A stretch of 64,000 nt of DNA from Sphingobacterium arenae (GCF_014692505.1 NZ_JACNYK010000006.1:224418-288417), one strand, 5' to 3'; counted from the first letter of the stretch, positions 18,296 to 28,376 are shown. The notes: generated from the letters alone by a model not told the origin. Translations and numbers: made by a program.

Positions 18296-21115
18296 ATGAA
18301 AGGTTTTTTGAAAATAGTTTGTGGTTTGGCGGTTTGGTTATCCGCTTCCAATGCGATTGCACAAACAGGTAGAACGGTGCAAGGCATGTTGCGGGATAAT
18401 GAATCAAGAGTAGTGGCCGGGGCGTCTGTGCAGTTGGAAGGCGATAAGGACACACTAGGCACAAGTGCTTCCCCGGCAGGCATATTTACATTTAATAATG
18501 TAAAATCACAGACGTTTACGGTGAAAGTCACGAGTTTGGGTTTTGAACCTTTTGAGCAGCAATTCAACTTTTCGCCGGGACAGGATAAAATGGTAATTCC
18601 GTCTTTTCAATTACAGGGGATAGCAAATATGCTGGAGGAAGTAATTGTCGATGGTGTAATTACCGTACAAGTGAAAGGAGACACTATCGAATATGCTACA
18701 AAGGACTTAAAATTAAGGGAAGGGGCGCTGGCAGAGGATGCTTTAAAGCGCTTACAAGGTGTGGAAGTCGATAAAGATGGGAATGTAACAGCACAGGGAG
18801 AACAGATTACACGCGTCCGTATCAATGGAAAAGATTTTTTTGGTGGTGATGTGAAAACGGCCACACAGAACCTACCCGCAAATATCATTGAAAAGATGCA
18901 GGTGGTTGATGATTATGGTGATATGGCAAACTTGACCGGAAATAGAACGGGCGACTCGGAAAAGGTTTTAAATATTCAGATCGATCCGGAATATAATAAA
19001 GGCCAAATGGCGACCGTACGTGTAGGTTATGGAACGGAAGAACGTTTCCAAACCACCGGGATGTGGATGGGGCTTACCGATAAAACCCAGGTTTCCGTAT
19101 TGGGGAACTTAAACAATATGAACGCCAGCTTATTCGATTTTAATACGATGGGTGGCGGTGCGCGTCGGCGTATGGGCGGAGGGGGTGGTCGCGGGGGCGG
19201 CATGGCTGGTGGTTCTGATGGTATCACCAAGGTGGGGTCCATTGGTTTAAATGTCCGTCATGATTTTAGTGATAAGCTTAAAGTCTATGGGTCGTATTCG
19301 TTTGGTCGGGACGACAATAATACACAAACGCAGTCGTTCACCGAATATATCGGACAAAATATGGGGGTTGATAGTGATCAAGATAATAATCGCATTCGCA
19401 CCAACCATCGTTTGGAAGCAAACGTCGAATGGAATATTTCGGAAAAAGACTATTTGAAGTTAACACCACAATTTGGCTTTAACAAGAATGATGCTGATAA
19501 TCTGGATAATTCTACGTTTTATTTGGATAATGTGCTGGACTATACACAAGTGCAGACCCAATTAAATGGTAGCAATGCGCCGCGTTATGGAATCAGCGGA
19601 TTGTATAACAGAAGGCTGAATGAAAAGGGAAGAAATTTCTTTATCAACTTTAATTACGACAATGCCGTTTCAGAAAATGATTATAACCAGATTTTAGATC
19701 GTCTTATCTATGATCCGAATAATCAGGATCAAGAAATTGGGAAGATTTGGGAACAGACCATCCGGGAAGCACGAAATAAAAGTTGGAATGCCGGAACATC
19801 TGTTTCTTATACAGAGCCTCTTGGAGAAAACAGTCGTATGGAGCTGACATATGATTTCAATGTTAACAACTATGATAATTTTGATCGACAAAATGGATTC
19901 GACAGAAACGGTAACCCGATTGATAACGCCATAGACAATGCGGCGGTATTAAACTACGCGTATGATTACGATTATGCCTTTAATTCGCATCGAGTTGGGG
20001 CGAACTATTCGTATGACAAGGATAAAATTAAGTATAGTATAGGTGCTGCGGTTCAACCCACCGTTTTGAGCGGGAATGCATACAGTGCGTCGGAATCTGC
20101 GGTTATTAGCCGGAATAACTTTAATGTTATTCCGATCGCTCGTTTTGAATATCGGTTTTCAAGACAATCCAATATCACCTTCAATTATTCCGCGCGTGCT
20201 TCCGAACCAGGGGTGTCGCAGATATTGCCTTTCGAGGTGAGTACAAACCGTACGAGTACCACGATCGGAAATCCGAATCTAGATCCGGAATTCCAACACA
20301 GCGGACGGATTCGTTTCCGCAGTGGCGACTTCCAGAAAGGCAAGACATTCTTCGCGACGGTCAGTGCTAATTTGACCAATGACAAAATTGTTTCTTTTAA
20401 TAAACGTTATCCGGTCGAGGGCGATGGTATATACCAAGAAGTACGTTACTTGAACGAATCGGAACCTGTTTATTCGGTTAATTCGTTTTACCACCTAGGT
20501 CGATCGTTGAAAGATAAGACCTATAACATCATGTATATGGGGAGTGTGAATTATAATAAGAATATCGCCTATATCGCGGAGGATCCAGATGCATTAGAAG
20601 GTGATAAAAATGTGACCAATAATACGGTCTTAATGCAGGGACTGTTCTTTCGGTATACGCCGTCAGAGAAACTGGAAATTAGTCCTGGCGCGCGGTACTC
20701 TTACAACATTACCAAATCATCCTTGCCGCAGTATTCACAAGGCAATGTTTCGTCGTTTTCGCCAACGCTGATCGGTTCTGTAAATATCACGCCGACAACC
20801 ATTTTTGGTGCAGACGTTTCCAAGACGTTCAATAGAGGCTACCGAGCCACTGAAAATCCATTTATCATCAATAGCTATATAGAGCAGCGCATGTTGAAGG
20901 GACAACGGGGGACGATACGCTTACAGGCTTTTGACTTGTTAGACCAGCAAATTAATATCAATAGAACGGTTGGTGATATATTGACAGATTCTCGTACCAA
21001 TCGTTTGGGAAGGTACTTTATGTTGACCTTTACCTTTAGATTTCAGAAATTTTCGGGAATGAATCCTTTCCAAGAAGAAAGCGGATCAAGGGGGATGAGA
21101 CGACCAAGGATGTAA
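18296..21115 (+). CDS. TonB-dependent-receptor-like outer membrane beta-barrel protein
   Basis: A 939-residue protein: signal peptide to about residue 22 (AIAQ), carboxypeptidase-regulatory-like domain at about 25-105, a plug-like region (LKRLQGVEVDKDGNVTAQGE, RVRINGKDFFGGDVKTATQN), then a large beta barrel. This is the barrel family common in Bacteroidota that resembles TonB-dependent receptors but is not SusC. Residues 286-305 are an unusual Gly/Arg-rich insert (GGGARRRMGGGGGRGGGMAGG region), and the C-terminus is also basic (SRGMRRPRM). No SusD partner is adjacent. Cargo cannot be predicted. Confidence 0.88.
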   Translation: MKGFLKIVCGLAVWLSASNAIAQTGRTVQGMLRDNESRVVAGASVQLEGDKDTLGTSASPAGIFTFNNVKSQTFTVKVTSLGFEPFEQQFNFSPGQDKMVIPSFQLQGIANMLEEVIVDGVITVQVKGDTIEYATKDLKLREGALAEDALKRLQGVEVDKDGNVTAQGEQITRVRINGKDFFGGDVKTATQNLPANIIEKMQVVDDYGDMANLTGNRTGDSEKVLNIQIDPEYNKGQMATVRVGYGTEERFQTTGMWMGLTDKTQVSVLGNLNNMNASLFDFNTMGGGARRRMGGGGGRGGGMAGGSDGITKVGSIGLNVRHDFSDKLKVYGSYSFGRDDNNTQTQSFTEYIGQNMGVDSDQDNNRIRTNHRLEANVEWNISEKDYLKLTPQFGFNKNDADNLDNSTFYLDNVLDYTQVQTQLNGSNAPRYGISGLYNRRLNEKGRNFFINFNYDNAVSENDYNQILDRLIYDPNNQDQEIGKIWEQTIREARNKSWNAGTSVSYTEPLGENSRMELTYDFNVNNYDNFDRQNGFDRNGNPIDNAIDNAAVLNYAYDYDYAFNSHRVGANYSYDKDKIKYSIGAAVQPTVLSGNAYSASESAVISRNNFNVIPIARFEYRFSRQSNITFNYSARASEPGVSQILPFEVSTNRTSTTIGNPNLDPEFQHSGRIRFRSGDFQKGKTFFATVSANLTNDKIVSFNKRYPVEGDGIYQEVRYLNESEPVYSVNSFYHLGRSLKDKTYNIMYMGSVNYNKNIAYIAEDPDALEGDKNVTNNTVLMQGLFFRYTPSEKLEISPGARYSYNITKSSLPQYSQGNVSSFSPTLIGSVNITPTTIFGADVSKTFNRGYRATENPFIINSYIEQRMLKGQRGTIRLQAFDLLDQQININRTVGDILTDSRTNRLGRYFMLTFTFRFQKFSGMNPFQEESGSRGMRRPRM

Positions 21116-21132
21116 ATGTCCTTTTTTATTTC

Positions 21133-21140
21133 TACTTTTG
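21133..21140 (+). promoter_or_regulatory. -7 promoter element for the M16 peptidase gene
   Basis: TACTTTTG matches the Bacteroidota -7 consensus TAnnTTTG, 19 bases before the ATG at 21160. No good -33 TTTG is visible at the usual spacing, so the call is moderate. Confidence 0.4.
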
Positions 21141-21159
21141 GGGTTTGACTTTGATAAAT

Positions 21160-22386
21160 ATGGAATATGAAATTATCCGCTTGGACAACGGTATCCGCGC
21201 GGTATTTCACCGTCAGATTTCTCCCATTACGCATACCTGCTTGGTTGTCAATGCCGGCTCTCGAGATGAAGAACTCGGGAAGTACGGAGTGGCCCACTTT
21301 ATTGAGCATTTGCTGTTCAAGAAAACGGAACGACGGTCTACACAACAGATTCTCAGTTATTTGGAAGCTGTAGGAGGCGATTTAAATGCATACACGACCA
21401 AAGAATATACTTGTGTGCACGCCTCCATCCTTAAACCTCACCTGAATAAGGCATTGGATTTATTTGAAGATATTATCTTCCATTCTACATTTCCATCAGA
21501 TGAAATGGAAAAGGAGAAGGGGGTTATCGTAGACGAAATGGCATCTTATCGGGATAATCCCGAAGAATCGATTATGGATGATTACGAGGATTTAATTTTT
21601 AATCGCTCGGGATTGGGGCACAACATTCTTGGTTGGGAAAAGGATCTGCTGGCTTTTACGAAAGAAGATGTTCAGCAATTTATACATCAGAATTATCAAA
21701 CGAATGATATTGTCATTGGGATCACAGGAGATTATGAACTAAAGACGGTAGAGAAGATGTTAAGACGTTACTTCGAACCGGTTAAAGAGAATAAGCAGGT
21801 GCGTCCTCGTCAAGGGGCAGCAGTGAATGTAGCAGCACACATCGAATTAAAGAAGCCCATCAATCAGGTACATTATATGTTGGGTGCGCCGGCGTATAGT
21901 ATCCGCGACGATCGTAAAACGGGGCTACTGTTGCTTAATAACATGTTGGGGGGATTTGGGATGACTTCAATTCTTAATCTCGCTGTCCGAGAAAAGTATG
22001 GAATTGCGTATACGATTGAATCAAACTATACACTGTTTACAGATACGGGATTGTTTACGATTTATCTTGGTACGGATGAAGAAAAAATCAAAAGAGCAAA
22101 AAAACTCGTTTTCCGGGAACTCGATAAAATAAAAACAAAGGGAGTTTCTGAAAATCAACTGCAAAAAGCAAAACATAAGTTTAAGGGGCAAATAGCGCTC
22201 GCGGAGGAAAATAGAATGAGTATGATTATTGCAGAAGCAAAAAATGTCATGGACTATGATCGGGTGATAACGCTAAATGAAGTTTTTGAAAAAATAGATG
22301 CGGTATCTGCTAGCGAGCTATTGTCTACTGCACAGGATATTTTTGATGATAAGAAACTCACGTCCTTAGCATTTGTTCCGGAATAG
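21160..22386 (+). CDS. M16-family zinc metallopeptidase
   Basis: A 408-residue protein with the inverted zinc motif HFIEH at residues 46-50 and the downstream acidic helix KEKGVIVDEMASYRDNPEE that supplies the third ligand. The length suits one M16 unit of two homologous halves, similar to mitochondrial processing peptidase beta-like proteins of bacteria. There is no signal peptide, so it probably acts in the cytoplasm. The start is ATG 21160; the longer frame begins at TTG 21145. Substrate unknown. Confidence 0.9.
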   Translation: MEYEIIRLDNGIRAVFHRQISPITHTCLVVNAGSRDEELGKYGVAHFIEHLLFKKTERRSTQQILSYLEAVGGDLNAYTTKEYTCVHASILKPHLNKALDLFEDIIFHSTFPSDEMEKEKGVIVDEMASYRDNPEESIMDDYEDLIFNRSGLGHNILGWEKDLLAFTKEDVQQFIHQNYQTNDIVIGITGDYELKTVEKMLRRYFEPVKENKQVRPRQGAAVNVAAHIELKKPINQVHYMLGAPAYSIRDDRKTGLLLLNNMLGGFGMTSILNLAVREKYGIAYTIESNYTLFTDTGLFTIYLGTDEEKIKRAKKLVFRELDKIKTKGVSENQLQKAKHKFKGQIALAEENRMSMIIAEAKNVMDYDRVITLNEVFEKIDAVSASELLSTAQDIFDDKKLTSLAFVPE

Positions 22387-22400
22387 ATAAAAGAATTTTT

Positions 22401-22408
22401 TATTTTTG
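22401..22408 (+). promoter_or_regulatory. -7 promoter element for fabD
   Basis: TATTTTTG matches TAnnTTTG and lies 68 bases before the fabD start, leaving a leader of about 60 bases. The -33 region is poor. Confidence 0.4.
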
Positions 22409-22476
22409 ACGCAATACCAAAAGTGGGAAACTAAGATATAATGAATTCCCATCAACCATAACGAAAAAACAAATAG

Positions 22477-23367
22477 ATGAAAACAGCCTATATTTTCCCA
22501 GGTCAAGGCGCTCAGTTCGTAGGAATGGGACAGGATCTATATAACTTAAATGAAGAGACGAAATCTCTTTTCGAGCAAGCAAATGATATTTTAGGTTTCC
22601 GTATTACCGATATTATGTTTTCGGGAACGGATGAGGATTTGAAACAGACCAAAGTGACACAACCAGCTATTTTTCTACACTCCGTGATTTTGGCGAAAGC
22701 TTTGGGTGATAGTTTTCAGCCGGCGATGGTCGCGGGACATTCGTTAGGCGAATTCTCCGCGTTGGTAGCAGCAGGCGCGTTATCTTTTGAAGATGGTCTC
22801 AAATTGGTAGCAAAGCGCGCCAACGCGATGCAGAAAGCATGCGAAGCACAACCGTCGACAATGGCGGCGATTTTAGGGTTAGAGGATGAAACGGTAGAGA
22901 AAATTTGTGCGCAAGTAGAAGACGTGGTAGTGGCGGCAAATTACAATTGTCCCGGACAATTGGTTATTTCGGGCACAATAGAGGGGGTAGATAAAGCCTG
23001 CGTTTTGTTGACGGAAGCTGGCGCTAAACGAGCTTTAAAGTTAAACGTCGGCGGGGCATTCCATTCTCCTTTGATGGAACCCGCGAAGGTGGAATTGCAG
23101 GAGGCGATTGAAGAAACGGAAATCAAATCCCCTATTTGTCCTATTGTCCAAAATGTGGATGCAAAACCTTATACCGATCCGGCACAGATCAAAGCAAATT
23201 TAATCGCACAATTAACTGGAGCTGTTCGTTGGACACAAACGGTACAACAAATGTTGGCGGATGGGATCGAAGCGTTTGTAGAAGTTGGCCCCGGAAACGT
23301 CCTTCAAGGTTTGGTTAAAAAGGTCGATCGTTCGGTACCAACCTCGGCAGCAGCGATTAGTGAATAG
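22477..23367 (+). CDS. fabD: malonyl-CoA:ACP transacylase
   Basis: A 296-residue enzyme that loads malonyl groups from CoA onto acyl carrier protein for fatty acid synthesis. Motifs are GQGAQ at residues 9-13, the nucleophile Ser89 in GHSLGE, and His196 in GAFHSPLM. Full-length, cytoplasmic. The 30 bases before its ATG resemble a non-coding segment at 17400-17429 (see findings). A strong terminator follows. Confidence 0.96.
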   Translation: MKTAYIFPGQGAQFVGMGQDLYNLNEETKSLFEQANDILGFRITDIMFSGTDEDLKQTKVTQPAIFLHSVILAKALGDSFQPAMVAGHSLGEFSALVAAGALSFEDGLKLVAKRANAMQKACEAQPSTMAAILGLEDETVEKICAQVEDVVVAANYNCPGQLVISGTIEGVDKACVLLTEAGAKRALKLNVGGAFHSPLMEPAKVELQEAIEETEIKSPICPIVQNVDAKPYTDPAQIKANLIAQLTGAVRWTQTVQQMLADGIEAFVEVGPGNVLQGLVKKVDRSVPTSAAAISE

Positions 23368-23392
23368 GAATATTAGAAACAACTGCTGGAAT

Positions 23393-23422
23393 AAAAAAAA
23401 GCCACAAGAAGTGGCTTTTTTT
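23393..23422 (+). terminator. intrinsic terminator of fabD
   Basis: GCCAC/GTGGC stem extended by A8/T7, with loop AAGAA, followed by T-rich sequence. The A and T flanks make it work on both strands, so it may also stop the convergent aldo/keto reductase transcript. A second short hairpin (GTCGCT / AGCGAC) lies at 23431-23446. Confidence 0.9.
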
Positions 23423-23456
23423 AACATAATGTCGCTTTAGAGCGACGCATTGCATA

Positions 23457-24440
23457 TTAATACTTCCCCCGGATTTCTTGACGAATGCGCTCGGTATAGA
23501 GTCTTTTAAGCTTTTGGACGGTATCGTTATCGAGGTCCGGTTGTTTTGCGGCTGCGATATTGGACTGTACCTGCTCCACTTTGCTTGCTCCGGGAATGAC
23601 GGTTGTGATTGCTGGATGCTGCAATATCCATTTGATACTTTGTTGTGCCAAGTTTCCTTCGGGAAGGATGCCCCTGATTTCCTCCAATAGTTCGATGCCT
23701 TTTTCAAACGCAATCCCACTGAAAGTTTCACCTACATTAAAAGCATCGCCGTTGGCATTATAATGGCGGTGATCGTTATCGTTAAAGATTGTCGATCGGT
23801 TAAATTTTCCACTCAGGAGCCCGCTAGCCAAGGGTACCCGGGCGATAAGCGCTGTCCCTTGCACGATGGCTTTGTCAAAAAATTCATCTGCTAGATGCTG
23901 GCGGAACAGATTGAATATAATTTGTAGAGCAGCGACATCCTGATGCTCGAGACAGATAAGCGCTTCTTCAACCGTCTCGACACTGACACCGAAATGCTGG
24001 ATAAGACCCTCTTCCTGTATACGGCGGAGATGGTCAAAAACTTCTCCTTTACGAAGAACTTCAGTCGGAATACAGTGTAGCTGCTCCAGATACAGTTGGT
24101 CCAATCCAAGATGTGTCAAGGAATCCTCTACATGCCGTCGTATAGTGTCATACGTAAAGTTTTGCGGCCATCCGTTTGGAGCATCGTTCCGCCTACCCAA
24201 TTTCGTTGCGACATAAACCTTCTTGTCGGTCTGTTTTAGGAATTTTCCAATCAGGCGTTCGCTGGTTCCCATGCCATAAACGTCGGCTGTATCGATAAAA
24301 TTCCCACCTGCTTCTACATACGTGTTTAGGATGTCCAATGCATTGGTTTCGTCTATTTGTCCCCAATCGGCACTCCCCAACTGCCAAGTTCCCAATCCTA
24401 TTGCCGCAATCTGGTCACCTTTAAAAATGCTATAATTCAT
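23457..24440 (-). CDS. aldo/keto reductase
   Basis: A 327-residue NADPH-dependent oxidoreductase of the AKR superfamily (TIM barrel). The catalytic tetrad can be read as Asp50, Tyr55 (FIDTADVYG), Lys80 (VATKLG) and His122 (LEQLHC). The C-terminal cofactor-binding segment IPGASKVEQVQSN is present. It resembles the IolS/YajO-type bacterial AKRs; natural substrate is unknown. It stands alone between fabD and the second polysaccharide locus. Confidence 0.92.
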   Translation of the reverse strand: MNYSIFKGDQIAAIGLGTWQLGSADWGQIDETNALDILNTYVEAGGNFIDTADVYGMGTSERLIGKFLKQTDKKVYVATKLGRRNDAPNGWPQNFTYDTIRRHVEDSLTHLGLDQLYLEQLHCIPTEVLRKGEVFDHLRRIQEEGLIQHFGVSVETVEEALICLEHQDVAALQIIFNLFRQHLADEFFDKAIVQGTALIARVPLASGLLSGKFNRSTIFNDNDHRHYNANGDAFNVGETFSGIAFEKGIELLEEIRGILPEGNLAQQSIKWILQHPAITTVIPGASKVEQVQSNIAAAKQPDLDNDTVQKLKRLYTERIRQEIRGKY

Positions 24441-24797
24441 TTCTTTTCTATATTAAATGCCAATTCTATTTTCCTGCGATGTTGTTCAGAACTATCATCG
24501 AATAATGTAATGCCTTTTAGGCAAGTTCGAATATAGGGGATTTTCAGAAATTCTTTGCCTCCTACGCCAAATTATACACCTTTTTGAACAATAACTCCTC
24601 CTGCGGGATGCGTCATATATGCATCTTGCGCTTAATAAACTGAAGAGTTAAATAGATGATAAATAGCGAGGGAGAATTGTGTTTATGTGCGCGATCAAGG
24701 GCTGTTGGGTAGATGTACTGGGAATATGCCGGCGACACGTCGGAAGGAACTGCGCTAGGCAGTGTATAATGGGATTATGAATAGAAAATAAGACGAG
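24441..24797. other. gene-free gap upstream of the uronan locus
   Basis: This 357-base gap separates the aldo/keto reductase from the divergently oriented GH2-lyase gene and should hold both promoters and the binding site of the hybrid regulator. Only a small hairpin TGCCT-TTT-AGGCA at 24511-24523 and GATGC/GCATC near 24607 stand out; no clear TTTG / TAnnTTTG pair was found. Confidence 0.5.
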
Positions 24798-27700
24798 ATG
24801 ATTATGGTTAGAAAATTCTTATGGTTATTTGTTTTAATTGGGATGGCGCTGGAATTAAAGGTGGTTGCGCAAGAGAAGCATCGTCTATCGCATGGATGGG
24901 AGTTTGTCCGAGGGGATTTGGGTGACATTTGGGAGGGCGTGCGGCCAGCACCTAACGGCGCACCGGAAACCTTACCTATTTGGGAAAACGTAGTACTGCC
25001 ACATAGCTATAATGCGACAGATGCGGTACACCCTGAAAAAAATTATTACCAAGGACCGGCCTGGTATAGAACGTATTTGGATATCGAAAATCCCTATAGT
25101 GGCGGTAGGACTATTTTGCATTTCGAAGGTGCCGGACAGAAGAGCGAGGTGTATGTTTATCAAGAAAAAGTAGGTGAGCATATTGGTGGATATGATGAAT
25201 GGTATGTCGATATTACCGATGCCGTGGCACGTTTCTATAAAAAAGGTGCGGCGAAACGTTTCAACGGACGGATTCCGATCTTGGTCCGTACAGATAATTC
25301 GCGGGATGTGGAGATGATTCCCTCGGATTTGTCTGATTTTAATGTCTATGGTGGTTTATATCGTTATGTTAACCTATGCTACGTGCCGACACTTTCCACC
25401 CGTCATCTTTTTGCTGATGCGAAGTTGAATGATAACGGTAAGGAAGGAATGGTCACTTTGCGGGCACAATTTTGGAATCCAAACGGAATATCCTCTGCCG
25501 ACGTGCATACCACGGTCAAAGACCGGTCCGGAAAAGCTGTCGCGCAGCAGCGTACTACAATGGAATTGCAGCCCACATCAGAGATGCAGACACTGGGCGA
25601 TATCCGGGTACCAAAACCCAATATCTGGTCGCCAGACGAGCCCTACTTGTATACCTTAGAGCTGGAGGTGATCAACGGTACGGATACTGCACGGACGATC
25701 GAAAAAATTGGCTTTCGTAATTTCGAGTTTGTCCAGTCCGGTCCGTTTAAACTGAACGGCGAACGTCTGTTGTTGCGGGGAACCCACAGACATGAAGATC
25801 ATGCAGGTGTTGGGCCCGCCATGACCGAAGAGCAAATTGTGCAAGAAATGAAACTGATGAAAGAGATGGGTGTTAATTTTATCCGTCTCGGACACTATCA
25901 GCAATCGCGCATTGTCTTGGATGCTTGCGATTCGCTCGGTATACTGGTCTGGGAAGAAATTCCTTGGTGCCGGGGGGGATTAGGAGGCTCTGTTTATCAA
26001 CAACAAGCGAAAAGGATGTTGACGAATATGATTCAACAGCATTTTAACCATCCGTCCATTATCCTCTGGGGATTAGGTAATGAGAATGACTGGCCGGGCG
26101 ATTTTGATGAGTTTGACCAACAGAAAATAAGGACATTTATGAAAGAATTACACGACTTGTCGCATCAGCTGGACGATAGCCGTAAAACGGCTATTCGACG
26201 ATGCGACTTCTGTAAGGATATTGTGGATGTGTATTCGCCGTCGATATGGGCCGGTTGGTACCGTGGTGTATATACAGATTATAAAACGGCAACTAAGAAT
26301 GAATTTGAAAAGGTAGATCATTTTTTGCATGTGGAATGGGGAGGTGACAGTCATGCCGGTCGGCATTCAGAAACACCGGATGCTGGATTGTCTGAGGTGA
26401 TGCGCAGTACTACTGCTGATGAACGCGCAGGTGATGCTTCCTTGTATGGCGGGCCGTCGCGGGTTTCGAAGGATGGCGATTGGAGCGAGAGCTATATGGT
26501 GAATTTGATTGATTGGCATTTAAAGGAACAGGAAACGATGCCTTGGCTCACCGGTACAGCTTATTGGCCTTTCAAAGACTTCTCTACGCCAATACGCCCT
26601 GAAAACCCCGTTCCTTACATGAACCAAAAGGGCGTCGTGGCACGTGATTTTAAGAAGAAAGAATCCTATTATGTTTTTCAATCCTACTGGGCTGAGAAGC
26701 CGATGATTCATATCTATGGGCACAACTGGCCCGTTCGCTGGGGCGATGAAGGACAAGAGCGGATGGTGAAAGTCTATTCGAATTGCCAGGAGGTAGAACT
26801 GTTCCTCAATGGGCAAAGCTTGGGTAAGCGAAAACGCGACAGCCAAGATTTCCCGGCGGCAGGTTTGCGTTGGATGGTGAAATTTCAAACCGGTGAAAAT
26901 AGGCTGGAAGCGATTGGGTACAAAAACGGACAGACGATCCGTGACTTACTCGTACAGGAATATCAGACCGAGCGCTGGGGTGAGCCAGTACGCGTCGCAC
27001 TAGAGGTATTAGAAGAACAGCAGGATACCCTTTGGTTACAGGCACAGCTCTTCGATGAGAAAGGTGTGCGCTGTCTGGATGCAAGTAACTATATTAACTT
27101 CGATGCGGTAGGCGAAGGAAAACTGTTAGTAGATCAAGGAACGTCTGATGGCAGCCGACGTCTGCAAGCCTATAACGGAAGGGCTCGCGTGCGGTTGGTA
27201 CGTACCGGAAAGAATGTCGTAGTCACGGCTAAGGCTGATAGTTTGAACACCATTATATTGGATCTGTCGCTGACCGCTACCGATGTCAAAGCACAGGTGT
27301 CAAAGCGCATCAAAATACACGTATTGAAGTCGGCGGAAGAAGCGCTCACCTTACCTCCGTTAACGGTTACCAGCAGCCTTTGTCCGCGCAGCGCCGGTGG
27401 AAAGCACGACTTTTATTCGGAAGGCGATTATTGGTGGCCAGACCCCAAAAATCCAGAAGGACCTTACATCCGGAAAGATGGTTTGAGCAATCCCGATAAT
27501 TTTGTGGATCACCGAAACCTTGTTATGCGCCTGGGGGACATCCTGGGCACGTTAGTCTCGGCCTGGGAACTAACACGCGAAGCACGCTATCTAGATGCCT
27601 CCTTGAAACATGTGGAGGCTTGGTTTATCCATTCAGAAACAAAGATGAACCCTTCTATGGAATATGCACAGGCGATAAAAGGGATAGCCACTGGACGTGG

Positions 27701-28376
27701 TATTGGCATTATTGATGGAATCCACCTCGTAGAGGTGTCACGGGCACTGCAAGTGCTACATGATGCTCACAAGCTTCCATCAGAAATCTATGCCGGTACG
27801 AAATCTTGGTTTTCGGCCTACTTGGACTGGATTACGACACATCCTTATGGCTTGCAGGAGAGAGATACGAAAAACAACCATGCCGCCTGCTGGGTGCTGC
27901 AGGTAGCCGCTTTTGCGCAGTACGTCGGTGATGAAGATCTCCTCGACTTTGCAGCAACACGATATAAAACAGTTTTATTGCCCGATCAGATGGCAGACGA
28001 TGGAAGTTTTCCGCTCGAATTAGAACGAACCAAACCCTATGGTTATTCCTTGTTTAACCTCGATGTATTTTCGGGTATGAACTATATCTTAAAAGAGCAT
28101 AAACCCACCCTACCTTCCATACATATCGGCGAGAAAAGTTTGAAAAAGGGCATACAGTTTATGTTTCCCTATGTCCAGGATAAAAACTTGTGGCGCTATG
28201 GCGAGGACGTGATGTACTGGGATAATTGGCCCATTGCACATCCGTTTCTGCTTTTAGGGAGCGTGATGTTCGAGCAGCCACAATGGTTGCAGTTATGGGG
28301 ACAACTACCCTTGGACTACAGTGAGCAAGAAGTAAAACGTAACTCCCCAATTCGTCATCCCTTATTATGGTTATGA
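24798..28376 (+). CDS. two-domain enzyme: GH2 glycosidase fused to alginate-lyase-like domain
   Basis: A 1192-residue exported protein with one signal peptide (cleavage near KVVAQ). Residues about 28-845 are a glycoside hydrolase family 2 enzyme: sugar-binding domain, Ig-like domain, TIM barrel and C-terminal beta domains. Acid/base Glu429 lies in LWGLGNEND and nucleophile Glu513 in HVEWGGD. Residues about 850-1192 form an alpha/alpha-barrel lyase of the alginate_lyase type (PL5/PL38-like) starting at LPPLTVTSSLCPRSAGGKHD, with DYWWPDPKNPEGPYI, Asn1027-His1028 in KNNHAACW, Arg1077 and Tyr1081/1083 in RTKPYGYS as likely catalytic residues. It would combine uronan cleavage by beta-elimination with removal of a neutral or uronic sugar. 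It opens a PUL with GH88 downstream. Confidence 0.88.
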   Translation: MIMVRKFLWLFVLIGMALELKVVAQEKHRLSHGWEFVRGDLGDIWEGVRPAPNGAPETLPIWENVVLPHSYNATDAVHPEKNYYQGPAWYRTYLDIENPYSGGRTILHFEGAGQKSEVYVYQEKVGEHIGGYDEWYVDITDAVARFYKKGAAKRFNGRIPILVRTDNSRDVEMIPSDLSDFNVYGGLYRYVNLCYVPTLSTRHLFADAKLNDNGKEGMVTLRAQFWNPNGISSADVHTTVKDRSGKAVAQQRTTMELQPTSEMQTLGDIRVPKPNIWSPDEPYLYTLELEVINGTDTARTIEKIGFRNFEFVQSGPFKLNGERLLLRGTHRHEDHAGVGPAMTEEQIVQEMKLMKEMGVNFIRLGHYQQSRIVLDACDSLGILVWEEIPWCRGGLGGSVYQQQAKRMLTNMIQQHFNHPSIILWGLGNENDWPGDFDEFDQQKIRTFMKELHDLSHQLDDSRKTAIRRCDFCKDIVDVYSPSIWAGWYRGVYTDYKTATKNEFEKVDHFLHVEWGGDSHAGRHSETPDAGLSEVMRSTTADERAGDASLYGGPSRVSKDGDWSESYMVNLIDWHLKEQETMPWLTGTAYWPFKDFSTPIRPENPVPYMNQKGVVARDFKKKESYYVFQSYWAEKPMIHIYGHNWPVRWGDEGQERMVKVYSNCQEVELFLNGQSLGKRKRDSQDFPAAGLRWMVKFQTGENRLEAIGYKNGQTIRDLLVQEYQTERWGEPVRVALEVLEEQQDTLWLQAQLFDEKGVRCLDASNYINFDAVGEGKLLVDQGTSDGSRRLQAYNGRARVRLVRTGKNVVVTAKADSLNTIILDLSLTATDVKAQVSKRIKIHVLKSAEEALTLPPLTVTSSLCPRSAGGKHDFYSEGDYWWPDPKNPEGPYIRKDGLSNPDNFVDHRNLVMRLGDILGTLVSAWELTREARYLDASLKHVEAWFIHSETKMNPSMEYAQAIKGIATGRGIGIIDGIHLVEVSRALQVLHDAHKLPSEIYAGTKSWFSAYLDWITTHPYGLQERDTKNNHAACWVLQVAAFAQYVGDEDLLDFAATRYKTVLLPDQMADDGSFPLELERTKPYGYSLFNLDVFSGMNYILKEHKPTLPSIHIGEKSLKKGIQFMFPYVQDKNLWRYGEDVMYWDNWPIAHPFLLLGSVMFEQPQWLQLWGQLPLDYSEQEVKRNSPIRHPLLWL

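Noticed and set aside
18296..21115. Barrel protein as a SusC of a third polysaccharide locus
   Set aside because: The SusC signature and a SusD partner are absent, and no glycan-active enzyme is adjacent.
24500..24540. tRNA-like GTTCGAAT segment next to a small hairpin
   Set aside because: No acceptor stem or anticodon arm can be drawn around it.
24685..24780. 31-codon frame rich in Cys (MCAIKGCW start) before the GH2-lyase gene
   Set aside because: No ribosome-binding context, unusual Arg/Cys composition and location in a promoter region; more likely chance.
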